Position numbers and translations under genes: made by a program
The notes under the pieces: generated by a model
What the model was told of the DNA's origin: nothing
What the model saw: the letters and a program-made list of their open reading frames with translations, nothing else
The model's database searches: none
NCBI GenBank assembly: GCA_014773175.1
Contig: VXCM01005012.1
Location: forward strand, 1 to 64,000
Reading direction: 5' to 3'
Source: Lucifuga dentata
Taxonomy: Eukaryota; Chordata; Actinopteri; Ophidiiformes; Bythitidae
Length of the DNA: 64,000 bases
In this document: piece by piece, positions 47,916 to 59,500 of the stretch
Position numbering within the stretch: position 1 is the first letter of the stretch
How the letters are laid out: every line of letters starts with the position of its first letter

Positions 47916-48891
47916 TTTAACATTACTTTCTTTTGAAAGAGAACTGACTGAATCTTTGGACTATAATGAGATGATTTCAGTATTCAACATCAAGCCACAT
48001 CATCTTTTGCTGTAAATGGTTAGCCATTTAGCAAACATATCCATATGTCGCATGTTATTCTTTATTGATCATAACTTTTCTGTAAAATTTAAAAGGTGTT
48101 ACTGAAATAATGAATTTCATGAGATGTAAAAATGATTGAATAAAGAAATACTGATGTTTGACAATGATGAGATGATTAATCGGAGAATGTCTGAGAATTG
48201 ATTAGATAAAGAATAAAAGTTGCAACAATAAGCCCGGAATATACGGGGAAAGAGAGAGAGAAAAAAAGAGAATAAAAAAGTGCATGACTAATATCAATAA
48301 AGATCAAGTATGATAATTGGCCTGGATACTACAGGGATGTTTTATTAAATGCTTGTTTGCTTGCTTGACCTTTCACCTTGGAAAATACAGGGGAACATAG
48401 CATAGCTGCTTCAAACCAGTTTTAATTAGAATCAGCTGGTCATTTTCTGTTCTGCTTTTTGAAGTTCTCCCTGGGTGTGGTAAGACTTCTGGGGAGAGGA
48501 AATAAAAAGCAAGAGGCCCTCTCTTGGGGGTCTTTCACTCTTTTCTCTGCCATTCATTTTTTTGCTTGTGTGGTAGCTGGTTAATTGTGACTGGGAATAG
48601 GGTACATTTATCTTATTGTAGTTTGTAGGCCTGAGTTACAGAGTTCACTATAATATAGGGGATAATTAAAACAAAAACCAGTATATCTTGAGTGTTGTTT
48701 GAGACATAAAAAATCTTTTACTGAGACAACTACCCATTCTTGTGTGGATTATATACCGCCTGCTCGTCTGGTCTCCTCTACTTGATTCAAGGTAAGGTCC
48801 TCTGGGAACGCAGTGCTGCTCTGACCATTCCTAAGCAATTTAATGTTGACCTACAATTTATATATATATACTGTATATATATATTTTATAT

Positions 48892-50142
48892 CACTGGTGG
48901 GCCGTGTATTTTACACCTAGGCCTTCAATGCTATCCTCCCACAATTAAACCACCTTCTAATAACCTCACCATGACACTAGGGCTATAGACTATTGTTATT
49001 CAACATAACCAGCCCATATTCACAGTGACAGAACCTTTATCGAGTGGAATAAAGTGATTTAACACGAGGATCAACACTATGACAGAACACACTAACAGCA
49101 GAGACATGAATAGGATGTAGCATTATTATGCGTTATGACAGGATGCTGCATCACATATAAACATGGCATAGCCTAAATCAGTGTCATTACCAAAGAAACA
49201 AGAACAAACTCACAACAACCATCACATTTACTCATATGACCAGCAAGTAAGCAAAAATGCTGTAAAACACAAATAACACAATCAGATTCAACAGGCTTCT
49301 CCACAGATTCCAGCTACATAAAAATCCATCAGACTTACCAAAGCTGCTCATCATCTGAAGACAAAGTCCATCCTCCTTTCTGTCTTTATAATGAGTTTAA
49401 CGACACGATTGTACAGTACATCAGTGCGTTTCAGTTCCAAAATGTGAAAAAAGTGTTGTCAGTTAATCCATTTCTTCTCCTCCTTCAGCTATTGTGCGTT
49501 AAAAAAAACAACAGGGCTAAGTAAAAATCTAAACAAAAACTCTAAAGCACTACATCTAAAAATCTAAATGTCAAGAAAGAAAGTTTAAATAAACATTAAT
49601 GCTACGTTACGTGCTAGCTACCTTTACGTGAGTTAGCTAAGCTAACCGGCTCTCTTCTTCTAATGAATTTCTGTCAGGCTGTTTAGCTGTTAGTATAATG
49701 CTGTACTCTGATGACGTAGGCCAAGGCCAGCTAGAAGGCCCTGACGTGTAAAAGAATACACCCAACATGGCAAACTCGAAATCTGATTGGTTAAAGAATA
49801 TGACAGTCAACAACATCATCCCATTTGCTTGACCAGCAGAGGGGATTCACTCCAGATTCTGAAGGCCTCAGGCTAGATTTTTTTTTTACCCGGAGACAGC
49901 ACAGGTGGAAAATCTGATTGGATAAAAGCTCTAATTTATATGAGCTGCGCTGGAAGCAGCGAAACTGAGGAAGAGAGTAGCGATGAAATGACGTTAATAA
50001 CAAAAGTGATGGGAATGAACTTTGTAAAATACATATAGCATTAATAAACCATATATTAAATTATAAAAAACATAATTTGATGATTCTGACAATCTCTAGG
50101 CCAGCAGAGAAGGCCTTTGCTGGCCCTGACCACACACCACTG
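48892..50142. mobile_element. Non-autonomous hAT-like element with 8-bp target duplication
   Basis: The left end is CACTGGTGGGCCGTGT and the right end, reverse complemented, is CAGTGGTGTGTGGTC. Flanks TTTTATAT (48884-48891) and GTTTATAT (50143-50150) match at 7 of 8. AGGCCTT words lie just inside both ends. Length is 1251 bp with no transposase. Confidence 0.65.
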
Positions 50143-50594
50143 GTTTATATATGTATAGATAATTTTGGGGAGCATTAGTTGAGGCACATTCACATACTGA
50201 TATAAGGCCACAGGCAGACCTTCCTGACCAGGCCCCACTACGGAGCCTGTGACAGGAGGGAGTTTCTGGGAGTTCTTATCTTAACACTCCACTCATGTGA
50301 TGTGAATCAGATGAAATGTGTTGGTTCACAAACTGTCGCAAATGGTTGTTAAGAGAGGCGCCCCTTGGTGGTACAACAGATGATTGCACGTTTCTGCAAC
50401 AAATCCAACGCAACAAAACAAATGGAAATACTACCCATTACCAGTACCCATGGAAAATAGTTTAAATCAGACCTTAGAATGATGTATTTCTTGACTAAAC
50501 ATCTTATCCAGCACATTTTGTGGTGAGCCGTAAACCGTGATCAGTTACAGTAATCAGCTGCTGAAATAAATTGTTCACCAGTTCGTGGATTATT

Positions 50595-51080
50595 TTCAGA
50601 AAATCAGAGGAATACTATGACAATACCCATAAACTGCTAATCAAATAAAATGATGGAACAATATCAGGGCGTCGAATGAAGAAATTCCAAAACTCTGTAT
50701 ATCGATGAATGTTCCAGCACATAGACAGACCTGCATCAACTCAGGTACAGGATAATTACTGAAAACACGTACCGGGTGAGATTCTTAACAAAAACAACAA
50801 CAACAAAAAAATCATCCTAGTTACACAGCTAAATATGCTAAATAAGCACAGTGATAATTATAGCTCATTTGTAAAACTTTCCTTACCTTCATCAATGCGA
50901 TTCAGACGAAGAAGAGGAGTCCGGAAAACTTAGTGTTAGCTAATGTCACTTATGGTAATCTGCTGTTTACCGGTACCGGCAGGTGGATTATTTTCAGAAA
51001 ATCACAGGAATACTATGACAATTCTCAGCATAAACAGGTAATTTGCTGAACAAATGGAACAACATGAGGGGGTCGGCTTA
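50595..51080. repeat. Direct repeat of about 90 bp, possible DNA-element pieces
   Basis: ATTATTTTCAGAAAATCA with GGAATACTATGACAAT occurs at about 50590 and again at about 50983; AACAATATCAGGGCGTCG corresponds to AACAACATGAGGGGGTCGG. The second copy continues GGCTTATATGCGGG, similar to Tigger/pogo-like ends. Confidence 0.45.
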
Positions 51081-51577
51081 TATGCGGGTTTCTCTGAAAA
51101 TCTAAATTTGCAAGTCAAAATTGGGGGGTTTGGCTTATAGAGACCGGCAGTGTATAAGGTATGTGTGTATCAGTGAGATTCAGCTGAAACTCGGCCTGAT
51201 TTGTGTATTGCCCCGGGCCGAGCCGTGCCGAGCCGTGCAGGGCTCTATCACACACACCACCAAAGCTACCGTCAGCAGACTCTTACTGCACTGGCTGCAC
51301 AATAAATGGATCATATCTGTATTTACAGATATGATCATACGAAGCAGCTGACCTGTGGTAATGTGAACACAAAGCAGCCAGCAAGCTAGTCTGCAGGAAA
51401 ATGTTTATGAGTTGCTTAGCAACAGTCCAGCTGCAGAACTATTTGTCTTGGCGGAGCCAAATAAATAATTAAATAAATAAATAATGATGTGTTGTCTTAG
51501 TACTGTTAGCTAATAAATGGTGCTTGTAGAACTGTTGTACAAAAGCAATATCACACTTGAGGTTGTGCTGTCATGCT

Positions 51578-51646
51578 GTAATATCAGCACGGCACTCAGC
51601 CTGCAACCTCATGCTAACGACTAAATCACAGCCGTGCTGATATTAC
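51578..51646. repeat. Perfect 16-bp inverted repeat
   Basis: GTAATATCAGCACGGC (51578-51593) and GCCGTGCTGATATTAC (51631-51646) are exact reverse complements separated by 37 bases. It is probably part of a fold-back element. Confidence 0.85.
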
Positions 51647-51836
51647 TGCTTTTTTTTTTTTTTTTTTTTNTGTTGGCTAGCTGATATTTAGATGTTTTGC
51701 TTTGCTCAGAGGCACTTCGTTCAAAACGTTTCAGAGCCACTGTGTCATAAAAAACACAGCTCAGGCAATATATATATAGACAATATATTCAAATATATAG
51801 ACAATATATTCAAATTAATTTTCCAGGAGTATAGTG

Positions 51837-51839
<3 letters not shown>

Positions 51840-51864
<25 letters not shown>
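51840..51864. repeat. (GT)n microsatellite
   Basis: Short GT run. The sequence AGAAACTATAGAATCTGACC just downstream is duplicated across the N at 51975. Confidence 0.8.
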
Positions 51865-51867
<3 letters not shown>

Positions 51868-52202
51868 GAGTGATCACATGTAGCCCATAATTGTTTTTTT
51901 CATAAATAGAAACTATAGAATCTGACCTAGTTTTACCAGACATCAGCCAGCCATGTAGCTGTCACATGAAACAANAGAAACTATAGAATCTGACCTAGTT
52001 TTACCAGACATCAGCCAGCCATGTAGCTGTCACATGAAACAACCTGCAGCATTTTGATTGTGCAACAAATGTGTGTGCTGAACGTGTTTGTGTGTTGAAG
52101 AGTAAAACTGACCAACGTGCATATCTGATCCTTCACTGCCCTCCAAACTGCTGATTTAACAGCCCAAAAATCCCAAAAGCAAAAATCATAATGAGCATCC
52201 AA

Positions 52203-52242
52203 TTAGGCTCAAACATGCAAAATGGGTGGTATGGTCCTTTAA
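52203..52242. mobile_element. Fold-back element, terminal repeat only
   Basis: TTAGGCTCAAACATGCAAAA followed by GGTATGGTCCTTTAAG, the right terminal repeat alone. Confidence 0.7.
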
Positions 52243-53579
52243 GCTACAGATGTGGTTTCAGTCTAAAAGCAAACCATCACGTCTTGCTGAAACTTTAAAA
52301 TGTTACAAGCGGTCAGGTTGTCTGGGTCAGCTTATTTCTCATAATGTGGAAAATAACTGTTTAAGGGCAGATTTCTACAGCTTACATCATTTTTAGAGTT
52401 TCTAAAAGTCAATGCATTAAATTCTAATGATAATTCTCACAGTGTGAAACCATGTAGCATCTTACTGATAACAGATGTTTCTCAGAGCTGATGATTTAGC
52501 TTGTCATAGCAGGAAAAGCACAGATGTAACTAATAAAATTAACAATGGCCCTGTTCCATTTAGAGATAAATTAAGTAATGCCAATGAGACAGTGTAGATC
52601 TGGCACTACCACACCTAAATGGAATGCAGCCATTTAAATCCACCTGTGTTTGACAAGTCCAGTCATGTTCTATTTATTATTTTACAGTATAGGGAAATTA
52701 TTTAATAGCAATGTAGTTTGTATGAAATTAATAAGCTATTCAGTATTTGTTGGAATAAACAGTAAAAAGTAGGTTCTAAATGACAAGCCGTTTTCATCTA
52801 TTTGGTTTTATGACCTCCCTTGATGAAATAATATGAACAATAGCTTTAAAAATTTCACAATTTGTTATTTGCTTTATTTTATTGTTTTTGTACATTAGCC
52901 ATGGTAGCTTCAGGTAATAAGCTAGGTTCAGGCAGCAGTTAACGAGCTAGCTTCAGGTGTCAGAGCACAAATAAGACCTTTAACCTTTTATCTTAACTTG
53001 TGGTTTGTGTAGGTGCTGTGTTTGATTACTTGTGCTGTTCCATGTTCTGTGGAACCCGTTAGCATTAGCCATTAGCATCTAACTGTGAGCGAATGTGAAG
53101 GGAAACTGATTTAGCAGCTAAATCCATTAGCGCTGCGAGGAATAGAAACGTCCCCGTGGAGCATTTATACACATGTAGTATCCTCTCTCACTCCTTCTAT
53201 CACTCTGTCTGTCACACGCACGTACATGCACACACACACACACACACACATGCATGTGGGACCCTCAGCTGGTCCAGCGAGCTCCTTTTAGCAGCTCCCT
53301 GGTGATGTCATAACTAATGAGAGAACTGCAGTGAAGCGATGGAAGAGCTGATAGACACATCAACCACAGCCTGACCTGTCTGTCTCTACCTGTCTGTCTG
53401 TCTGTCTGTCTGCTCGTTCCCCGTCTGTCCTCCTGTCTCAGCCAGAAAGCAGGATGAGGAGAAGCATGCAGGTCAGTGAGGAAGAGGAGGAGAGCGTGGA
53501 GGACGAGGAAACGACATTCACCACAGGAAAAATAGAGGAAACAGCGTGTGAACGGGTCGACGGTCAGGACGGATATATT

Positions 53580-53735
53580 TAGATAAACAGGAAGTAAGAA
53601 GCTGTAAACAAAAAAAAACAAAAAAAAACAGTATAAATAAAAACAAGAGCAGGTAAGGATAACGNGCTGTAAACAAAAAAAAACAAAAAAAAACAGTATA
53701 AATAAAAACAAGAGCAGGTAAGGATAACGAAGAAA
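53580..53735. repeat. A-rich tract duplicated across a single N
   Basis: The segment beginning GCTGTAAACAAAAAAAAACA is present before and after the N at 53665. Confidence 0.8.
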
Positions 53736-53828
53736 AGAATAAAGAAGAAATGAAAAAATAAAGAATACGGAAGAATGCTAGTGACTGCTGGCTGTTTAAA
53801 GGTCATGTGAATTACAAAGCTGTGCAGA

Positions 53829-53856
53829 GAACCATCCATCCATCCATCCATCCATC
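53829..53856. repeat. (CATC)n microsatellite
   Basis: About six CATC units followed by pyrimidine-rich sequence to 54070, with an N at 54018. Confidence 0.85.
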
Positions 53857-54144
53857 AATCATCCTCTCTTCATCATCCTCATCCTCCTTTCTCTTCCCAC
53901 TGCCTGTTTCTCCTTTTGTGCTCTCCCTTTACTTACATCGTCCTCCTCTTTTCTTCCCTCTCATCTCCATCCTTTCCCTGCCTGTCTGCTCTTCGTCCCT
54001 GTCTCTTCCCCTACACANTCCCCCCCCTCTCTCCCCTCTTCTTTTCCTCCCTCCATCTCTCTCCATCAGCTTCAAAGAGCTGTCTCCGTGCCGTGGCTGG
54101 AGGGCTCCTGCCTCTTGAGATGGAATAAAATCATCCACCGCCTG

Positions 54145-54150
54145 GTCTTT

Positions 54151-54202
<52 letters not shown>

Positions 54203-54217
54203 NACCGCCTGGTCTTT

Positions 54218-54249
<32 letters not shown>

Positions 54250-54560
54250 CAGCCCGTTGTTGTATGTCTTTACAGCTCTGTATGTGTGTGTGTGTGACTG
54301 TGGCATGTGCGTCTGTGAGAGTTTGTGCAGCTGTTCGATGAGGACGACTATGCAAATGTCTGGGGACGGGTGTGTGTGTGTGTGTGTGTATGTGTGCATG
54401 TGTGTGTGTTACACTTGCCTAGTTATGTAGTAACACTACTCCAAACCAGATTACAGCCAAACATAATCGTGTGATTTATAGAGCAAGTGCTTTCCGTGTG
54501 CTCAGTGTGTGTGTGTGTATGTGTGTGCATGTGTGCGTGTGCATGTGTGTGTGGTGTGTG
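54145..54560. repeat. (GT)n microsatellite cluster, partly an assembly duplication
   Basis: CCGCCTGGTCTTTGTGTG lies on both sides of the N at 54203. Further GT runs lie at 54281-54295, 54370-54410 and 54505-54565. Confidence 0.8.
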
Positions 54561-54769
54561 TGTGTAAAGAGATGCTCTGCTGTGACTTTTACATCACACA
54601 ACAACAAAGATAGCAAATCTACAGTACATGCAGACTGAGTACACACACACGCATGTGCACACACTGTTTTTCCTGCTTTATTTTTATTTATTTATTTATT
54701 TATTTTTATAAATTCACTAAACAGCTCCGTGTTGGAACAGTTAAATAAAGGTGTTAGTAATGATGGATC

Positions 54770-54974
54770 ACGCTTCAAGTCTCAAGTACAATTTTAAAAT
54801 CATACTGGAATGAACTTAAATCAGTGGCAGTCTGGAAGGTAGGAAAAACAATTCTAACATTTACTGCTCCAGTCGTGTGCTTCAGAAAGTGGTTGGCACT
54901 AAGGCAACATGTATGCCGTGTGTATGCTGTGTTTATTGGGCTCACATGCAAAATCACAGGTATGGCCCTTTAAG
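54770..54974. mobile_element. Fold-back element, older subfamily, 3' fragment
   Basis: CATACTGGAATGAACTTAAA to CACAGGTATGGCCCTTTAAG. Confidence 0.65.
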
Positions 54975-55207
54975 AAAAATATGACCAAGCAAGGAAATGA
55001 AAAGGAAACAGTTTGCTGCTCCAAATTATAAAAATATAAAATAAAATAAAATAAAAAGGGGGGAGGAGTTTCAACCAGCAACCAGCATCCCATAATTAAA
55101 AATTTAAAAAAATATTAACATCTTGTCTTCCTTCCTTCCTTTAATTTTCTTCCTCTCCTCACCCTCCTTTTACTCATTTTTCTTTACCTCGTTCACATGT
55201 TCACTGT

Positions 55208-55209
<2 letters not shown>

Positions 55210-55246
<37 letters not shown>
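55210..55246. repeat. (AC)n microsatellite
   Basis: AC run of about 36 bases. Confidence 0.9.
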
Positions 55247-55249
<3 letters not shown>

Positions 55250-55406
55250 TCTTCTATCACCTTGCATATCAAATGTCACCTTTCCCATTATGTCATGCAG
55301 CACCAATTAAAAACACAGAATCTGTGCAGTAGAATATTAAGCAGTTGTTCAATATGTTAATCTGAAAGCATTTGAATTAATAAGTTACTCTTGATATGTT
55401 GTATGG

Positions 55407-55408
<2 letters not shown>

Positions 55409-55440
<32 letters not shown>
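55409..55440. repeat. (GT)n microsatellite
   Basis: GT run of about 32 bases. Confidence 0.9.
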
Positions 55441-55733
55441 ATGTCTGGGACAATAAACATTGTGTTTTATCTTATCTCATTATTTTATCTTGCATATACG
55501 GCTCAAATATCAGCTGTGTGTGTGCCTGTGTAAGTGTGTGTGGTGTGAGAGAGTGGAGCAGAGGAAAGAATTCAGAGAGAAAAGTGTGTGTGTGTGTGTG
55601 TGTGTAACGTCTCTATGAGCCTTCCATCTAATGAAAGTCATTACAGTGAAGCAGGAAAATCTGTCTAATAAAGGAGAGAGGTTGCTGCTCAGCCTTGGAT
55701 GAGAGCCAAGCCTCAAACTCCCTAATTCACTCA

Positions 55734-55734
<1 letters not shown>

Positions 55735-55807
<73 letters not shown>
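55735..55807. repeat. Compound (GT)n(GA)n microsatellite
   Basis: About 34 bases of GT directly joined to about 36 bases of GA. Confidence 0.9.
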
Positions 55808-55808
<1 letters not shown>

Positions 55809-56422
55809 GTATTGATTTATAGGCTTGTTGGATGCAGAGCTGAATTAACACAAGATTCTCACATAGACACCAGCCTGGATAAATTCTTAAATACATCTTG
55901 AGGTATTTTCTAGTAAATATTTGTGTATATGCAGTATTATTGGCTGTTGTCGTTCACTGATCGGCTATTTTCTCCTGGTAATAGATTGAGATGAGCGTTT
56001 GAGGAGATTAGGATTATAACAGCTGTAGTTCACCCTTCAGGTCACAGAGATGATAAAGGGGATCAATAGAATTGGAACAGAGGTTTATGATCCTTGCAGT
56101 AATTTTTAATATTCAGATTTAGATGATTTCTAATGCTTACTCCTTCTGTGAGGCAGAAATTAAGCTATTAACACAAGATATGTTTATTTTTTTTATTTAA
56201 CAGGAACAATGCACAATAAATATATTATCCCAGACACAGCAAAATGCAGATTTTTATCTGCAATCCCAGGATGGAGGCATTAGGATGCATATTAAAAATA
56301 AGATGGAATCATAAAGCAAAGCATCGTAATACAACAGAACTTTGGAAAAGGTCTGATAAGTACCAATTTTCATTTCTGTCACTCTGTTGCCCTCTAGTGG
56401 CAGACATCAAAATGTGTATGTT

Positions 56423-56498
56423 TTCCCATAATGCACCTCGTCCCTTTTCATTCCCATAATTCTTTGCTCCCACCACCCTGCACCGGTCAAGATGGCGG
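56423..56498 (+). promoter_or_regulatory. atp5mf: atp5mf core promoter with ZNF143-like and YY1-like motifs
   Basis: TTCCCATAATGCACC (56423-56437) and TTCCCATAATTCTTT (56451-56465) are near-direct repeats resembling the ZNF143 site core. CAAGATGGCGG (56488-56498) over the start codon fits the YY1 consensus, which often overlaps the ATG of genes for mitochondrial proteins. No TATA box was seen. The motif assignment is by eye. Confidence 0.5.
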
Positions 56499-56507
56499 AC
56501 AGACCAG
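56492..56507 (+). CDS. atp5mf: atp5mf first coding exon
   Basis: ATG GCG GAC AGA CCA G, giving MADRP, followed by the donor GTAAC. The ATG sits inside a YY1-like AAGATGGCGG context. Confidence 0.94.
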
Positions 56508-59500
56508 GTAACAAAGTGTACCCTCTTTTAAAATAATCATAGTATTTCTCTTTTTTCGTGCTTTAGTTTTTCTTGTTTTTATATTTTTTATATATTAGGT
56601 TTATTTGTTTGTCGTACGCTTTGTCGGACGTTTTAATGACCGTTTGTAGCGGTTTTATGTGTCTGAAGGCCGCAGTCTGCTGTTCATTAAGTCACGTCAA
56701 GGACTTTTCCTGTCATTGCTGCATTTACAGTCAATATTAAATCGGTCAGTTGCTTTTAGACATTTAATTTTAATATTGAGTGATTAAAAGACTCCAATTT
56801 ATCTAGTAATTAGCGTGAATTTATTGTAATATTATTGTCAGTTCATATTTTTTTTCTTATTTTCATTAGCCTTTCACTAGCTAGCTTGCACGGTAGCCTG
56901 CTAACGCTCCATTGAAACACTTGGGAGACATCTGTGTTTCTTCAATGGTTAAAGTTCATTTATTAAAACATATAAACAAAAATGACAGTGAGCTGCAGAT
57001 GGCAATCGTGCATGTATGAAGAAAAAAAAAACCCCTGCTTTGCTTTATGACTTTTAAACGCCGAGTTTGTCATTTTGAAGCTTACACAAACTCACAACAC
57101 ACAAAGGTTGAAAATCACTTAAAGCACCGCAATATAATATAAATTTTATCAAGTTTAACAAATAGAGCATAAATAAAGCCATCATTTGCAAAATCAAAAC
57201 TGATAAATATACACCTTTTTATATATTATTATATGTTTTTTATTGTGTATTGCAGGTTATAGCAATCAAACTCCGTTTCTTGTAATTTTTTTAACCCAAC
57301 ATAACAAAGTGATAAACTGAGTTATTCTTTTTTTTTTTCCTCCAAACTGCGGTTATGAACACTTATATTAACTACTTTGTAGAATGAGTTTACATATGTA
57401 AAGTACAAAATGAGAAGGTCACTCTGAGCTTTCCAACAACACTGATCAGGTCTAGTCAAAATTAGTTTAGTTCTATAACATGCTGGCCTAAGAAAGAACT
57501 ATGATAATAATAAAACTTCATTATATTATTTGTCATTAAAGAAAATAGTGTCTCAAGCACATTTTAACTCTGTACAAGATGATTATAATAGCGTACTGGA
57601 ATGAATTGAAATGAAAACATCCTGCTCCAGTAGTCTGCTTTGGAAAATGCTTGGCAGTATGTAAAGTGTACTCAGCTAGTATTTATTGGCTCAAGCATGC
57701 AAAATCACCAGTATGGTCCTTTAATATTTAAAACAGCTGTAATGTGGTTCCAGCAGCTTGACAACCAGGACTGAGGGCAGCAACTGTCTGTTTTAACGTG
57801 TGTGTGTGTAACGTGACTTTTTGTTGCTGCAGTTCCTGTAGCTGAGAAGCGGCTGATGGAGGTGAAACTGGGCGAGCTGGGAAGCTGGCTCGGAAGTCGA
57901 GACTTCACCCCAAACGGCGTCCTCTCAGCCATCCGTAGGGGTAAGACGACCTGAGCCAACCGTTCAACATTTATATAAAGACAAACACCGTCCCTCAGCG
58001 TGTGCCGCATCGTCGTGGACGTGATGAATGATAGTGTCACGTGAAAGGAGCTTTCCCAAAACCTGTAAAAAAAAAAAAAAAAAAAANAAAAAAAAAAAAA
58101 AAAAAAACCCTTAAGTATTACTGCTGGCTAGAACCTGGCTCTGAGTTTTGGTTCCTTTGCCTCGTTTTCTGTTCTAAAATAAAAAGTGGTGTATTATATT
58201 AGGATATTTATTGGTAAAATGTACCATAAGAACCATATAAAAATATATGGTCATTTCTTTTTTTTTATATACAAGTAGCCACCGGGATGAACGGGCAGCA
58301 GGAGAGAGAGGGTGTTCCAGAAAACGGTGATACAAAAAAAAACAAAAACCCAAATAAAACATGGTGATGCAGATGAACCAGCGATGAGGCACCAGTACTT
58401 GTATCTTTTCAAAGTGGACATTTAGAATGTAAAAAGTCTGCAATATTTCTTCACATTTATTAGCCTTAAAGGACCATACCACCCATTTTGTGTGTTTGAG
58501 CCTAATATATTCAATTTTCATACATGTTACGTTACTGACGATCATTTCCCAAAGAATAAAACTGTATTTCAGCTTTCCTGATATTTTGCAAAATCTCTTA
58601 ATCTTTCAAAATCAAATATTCAAGTGATACACCCACCTTAAAAATCCATGTTTCGCCTGCTAATAGTTACACAGCCTTATGAAGTCACAGTCCTTTAAAT
58701 TTTTCCATAAACGCAGGTCTTCTTTTGGGACTATATTCCCCGGTGGAGGCATACATTCACTCCATGCTTTTTATTATGCTTAAATGCTAAAATTATAAAA
58801 TTATGAAGCTTCTAAAAAACAAAAAAAAAAAAAAANNNNNNNNNNNNNNNNNNNNNNNNNNNNNNNNNNNNNNNNNNNNNNNNNNNNNNNNNNNNNNNNN
58901 NNNNAGTATCAACAAGTTGATTTTAATAGCAGAATGAACTGAAACCAATGGAGGTCTGGAAGGTAGGAAAAACATTTTTAATTCACTGTTCCAGTAGTAT
59001 GCTTTGGGAAATGATTGTCAGCAACATAACATGTATGAAAATTGAATATTTTAGTCTCAAACATGCAAAATGGGTGGTATGGTCCTTTAAGCAGAATTAA
59101 AACATTGACAGAATTTTTACAAATAACTGCAGTAACTTTACTCTTCCATCACTAATTTTCCTCTGTCAGGAAACATTTTTCAGTAACCTGTTTCCCTCTA
59201 TCACACACACGTTCCTCATTTAATCAGTAGTGATTAAATAATGAATTACTACTTTAAGGTGTGTGATCATCCTCAGAGACTCACTTCCTCATCATCATCT
59301 TCTCTCACTAGTAGCTAACAGCTGCATGTTTCTTTATTCCTGAAGTGGGTTTGTATTCCTGACAAGATGCTTTAATTAACATTTTGATGTTTCATGGCTA
59401 ATTTTTGTGTTATTTGTTTTCTTTTAGGCCATGACAGATACTACAACAAGTACATCAACGTGAAGAAGGGAGGCATCGGCGGCGTAGCGATGCTGCTGGT

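Larger units (their letters stand above)
33701..56422. other. Intergenic region between divergent slc29a4 and atp5mf
   Basis: No gene was recognised in about 22.7 kb. The content is microsatellites, fold-back elements, LINE pieces and hAT-like elements, which are listed separately. Stretches 34670-35100, 38960-40240, 44870-45330, 48140-48890 and 52245-53160 show nothing I can name beyond short weak open frames. Confidence 0.5.
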
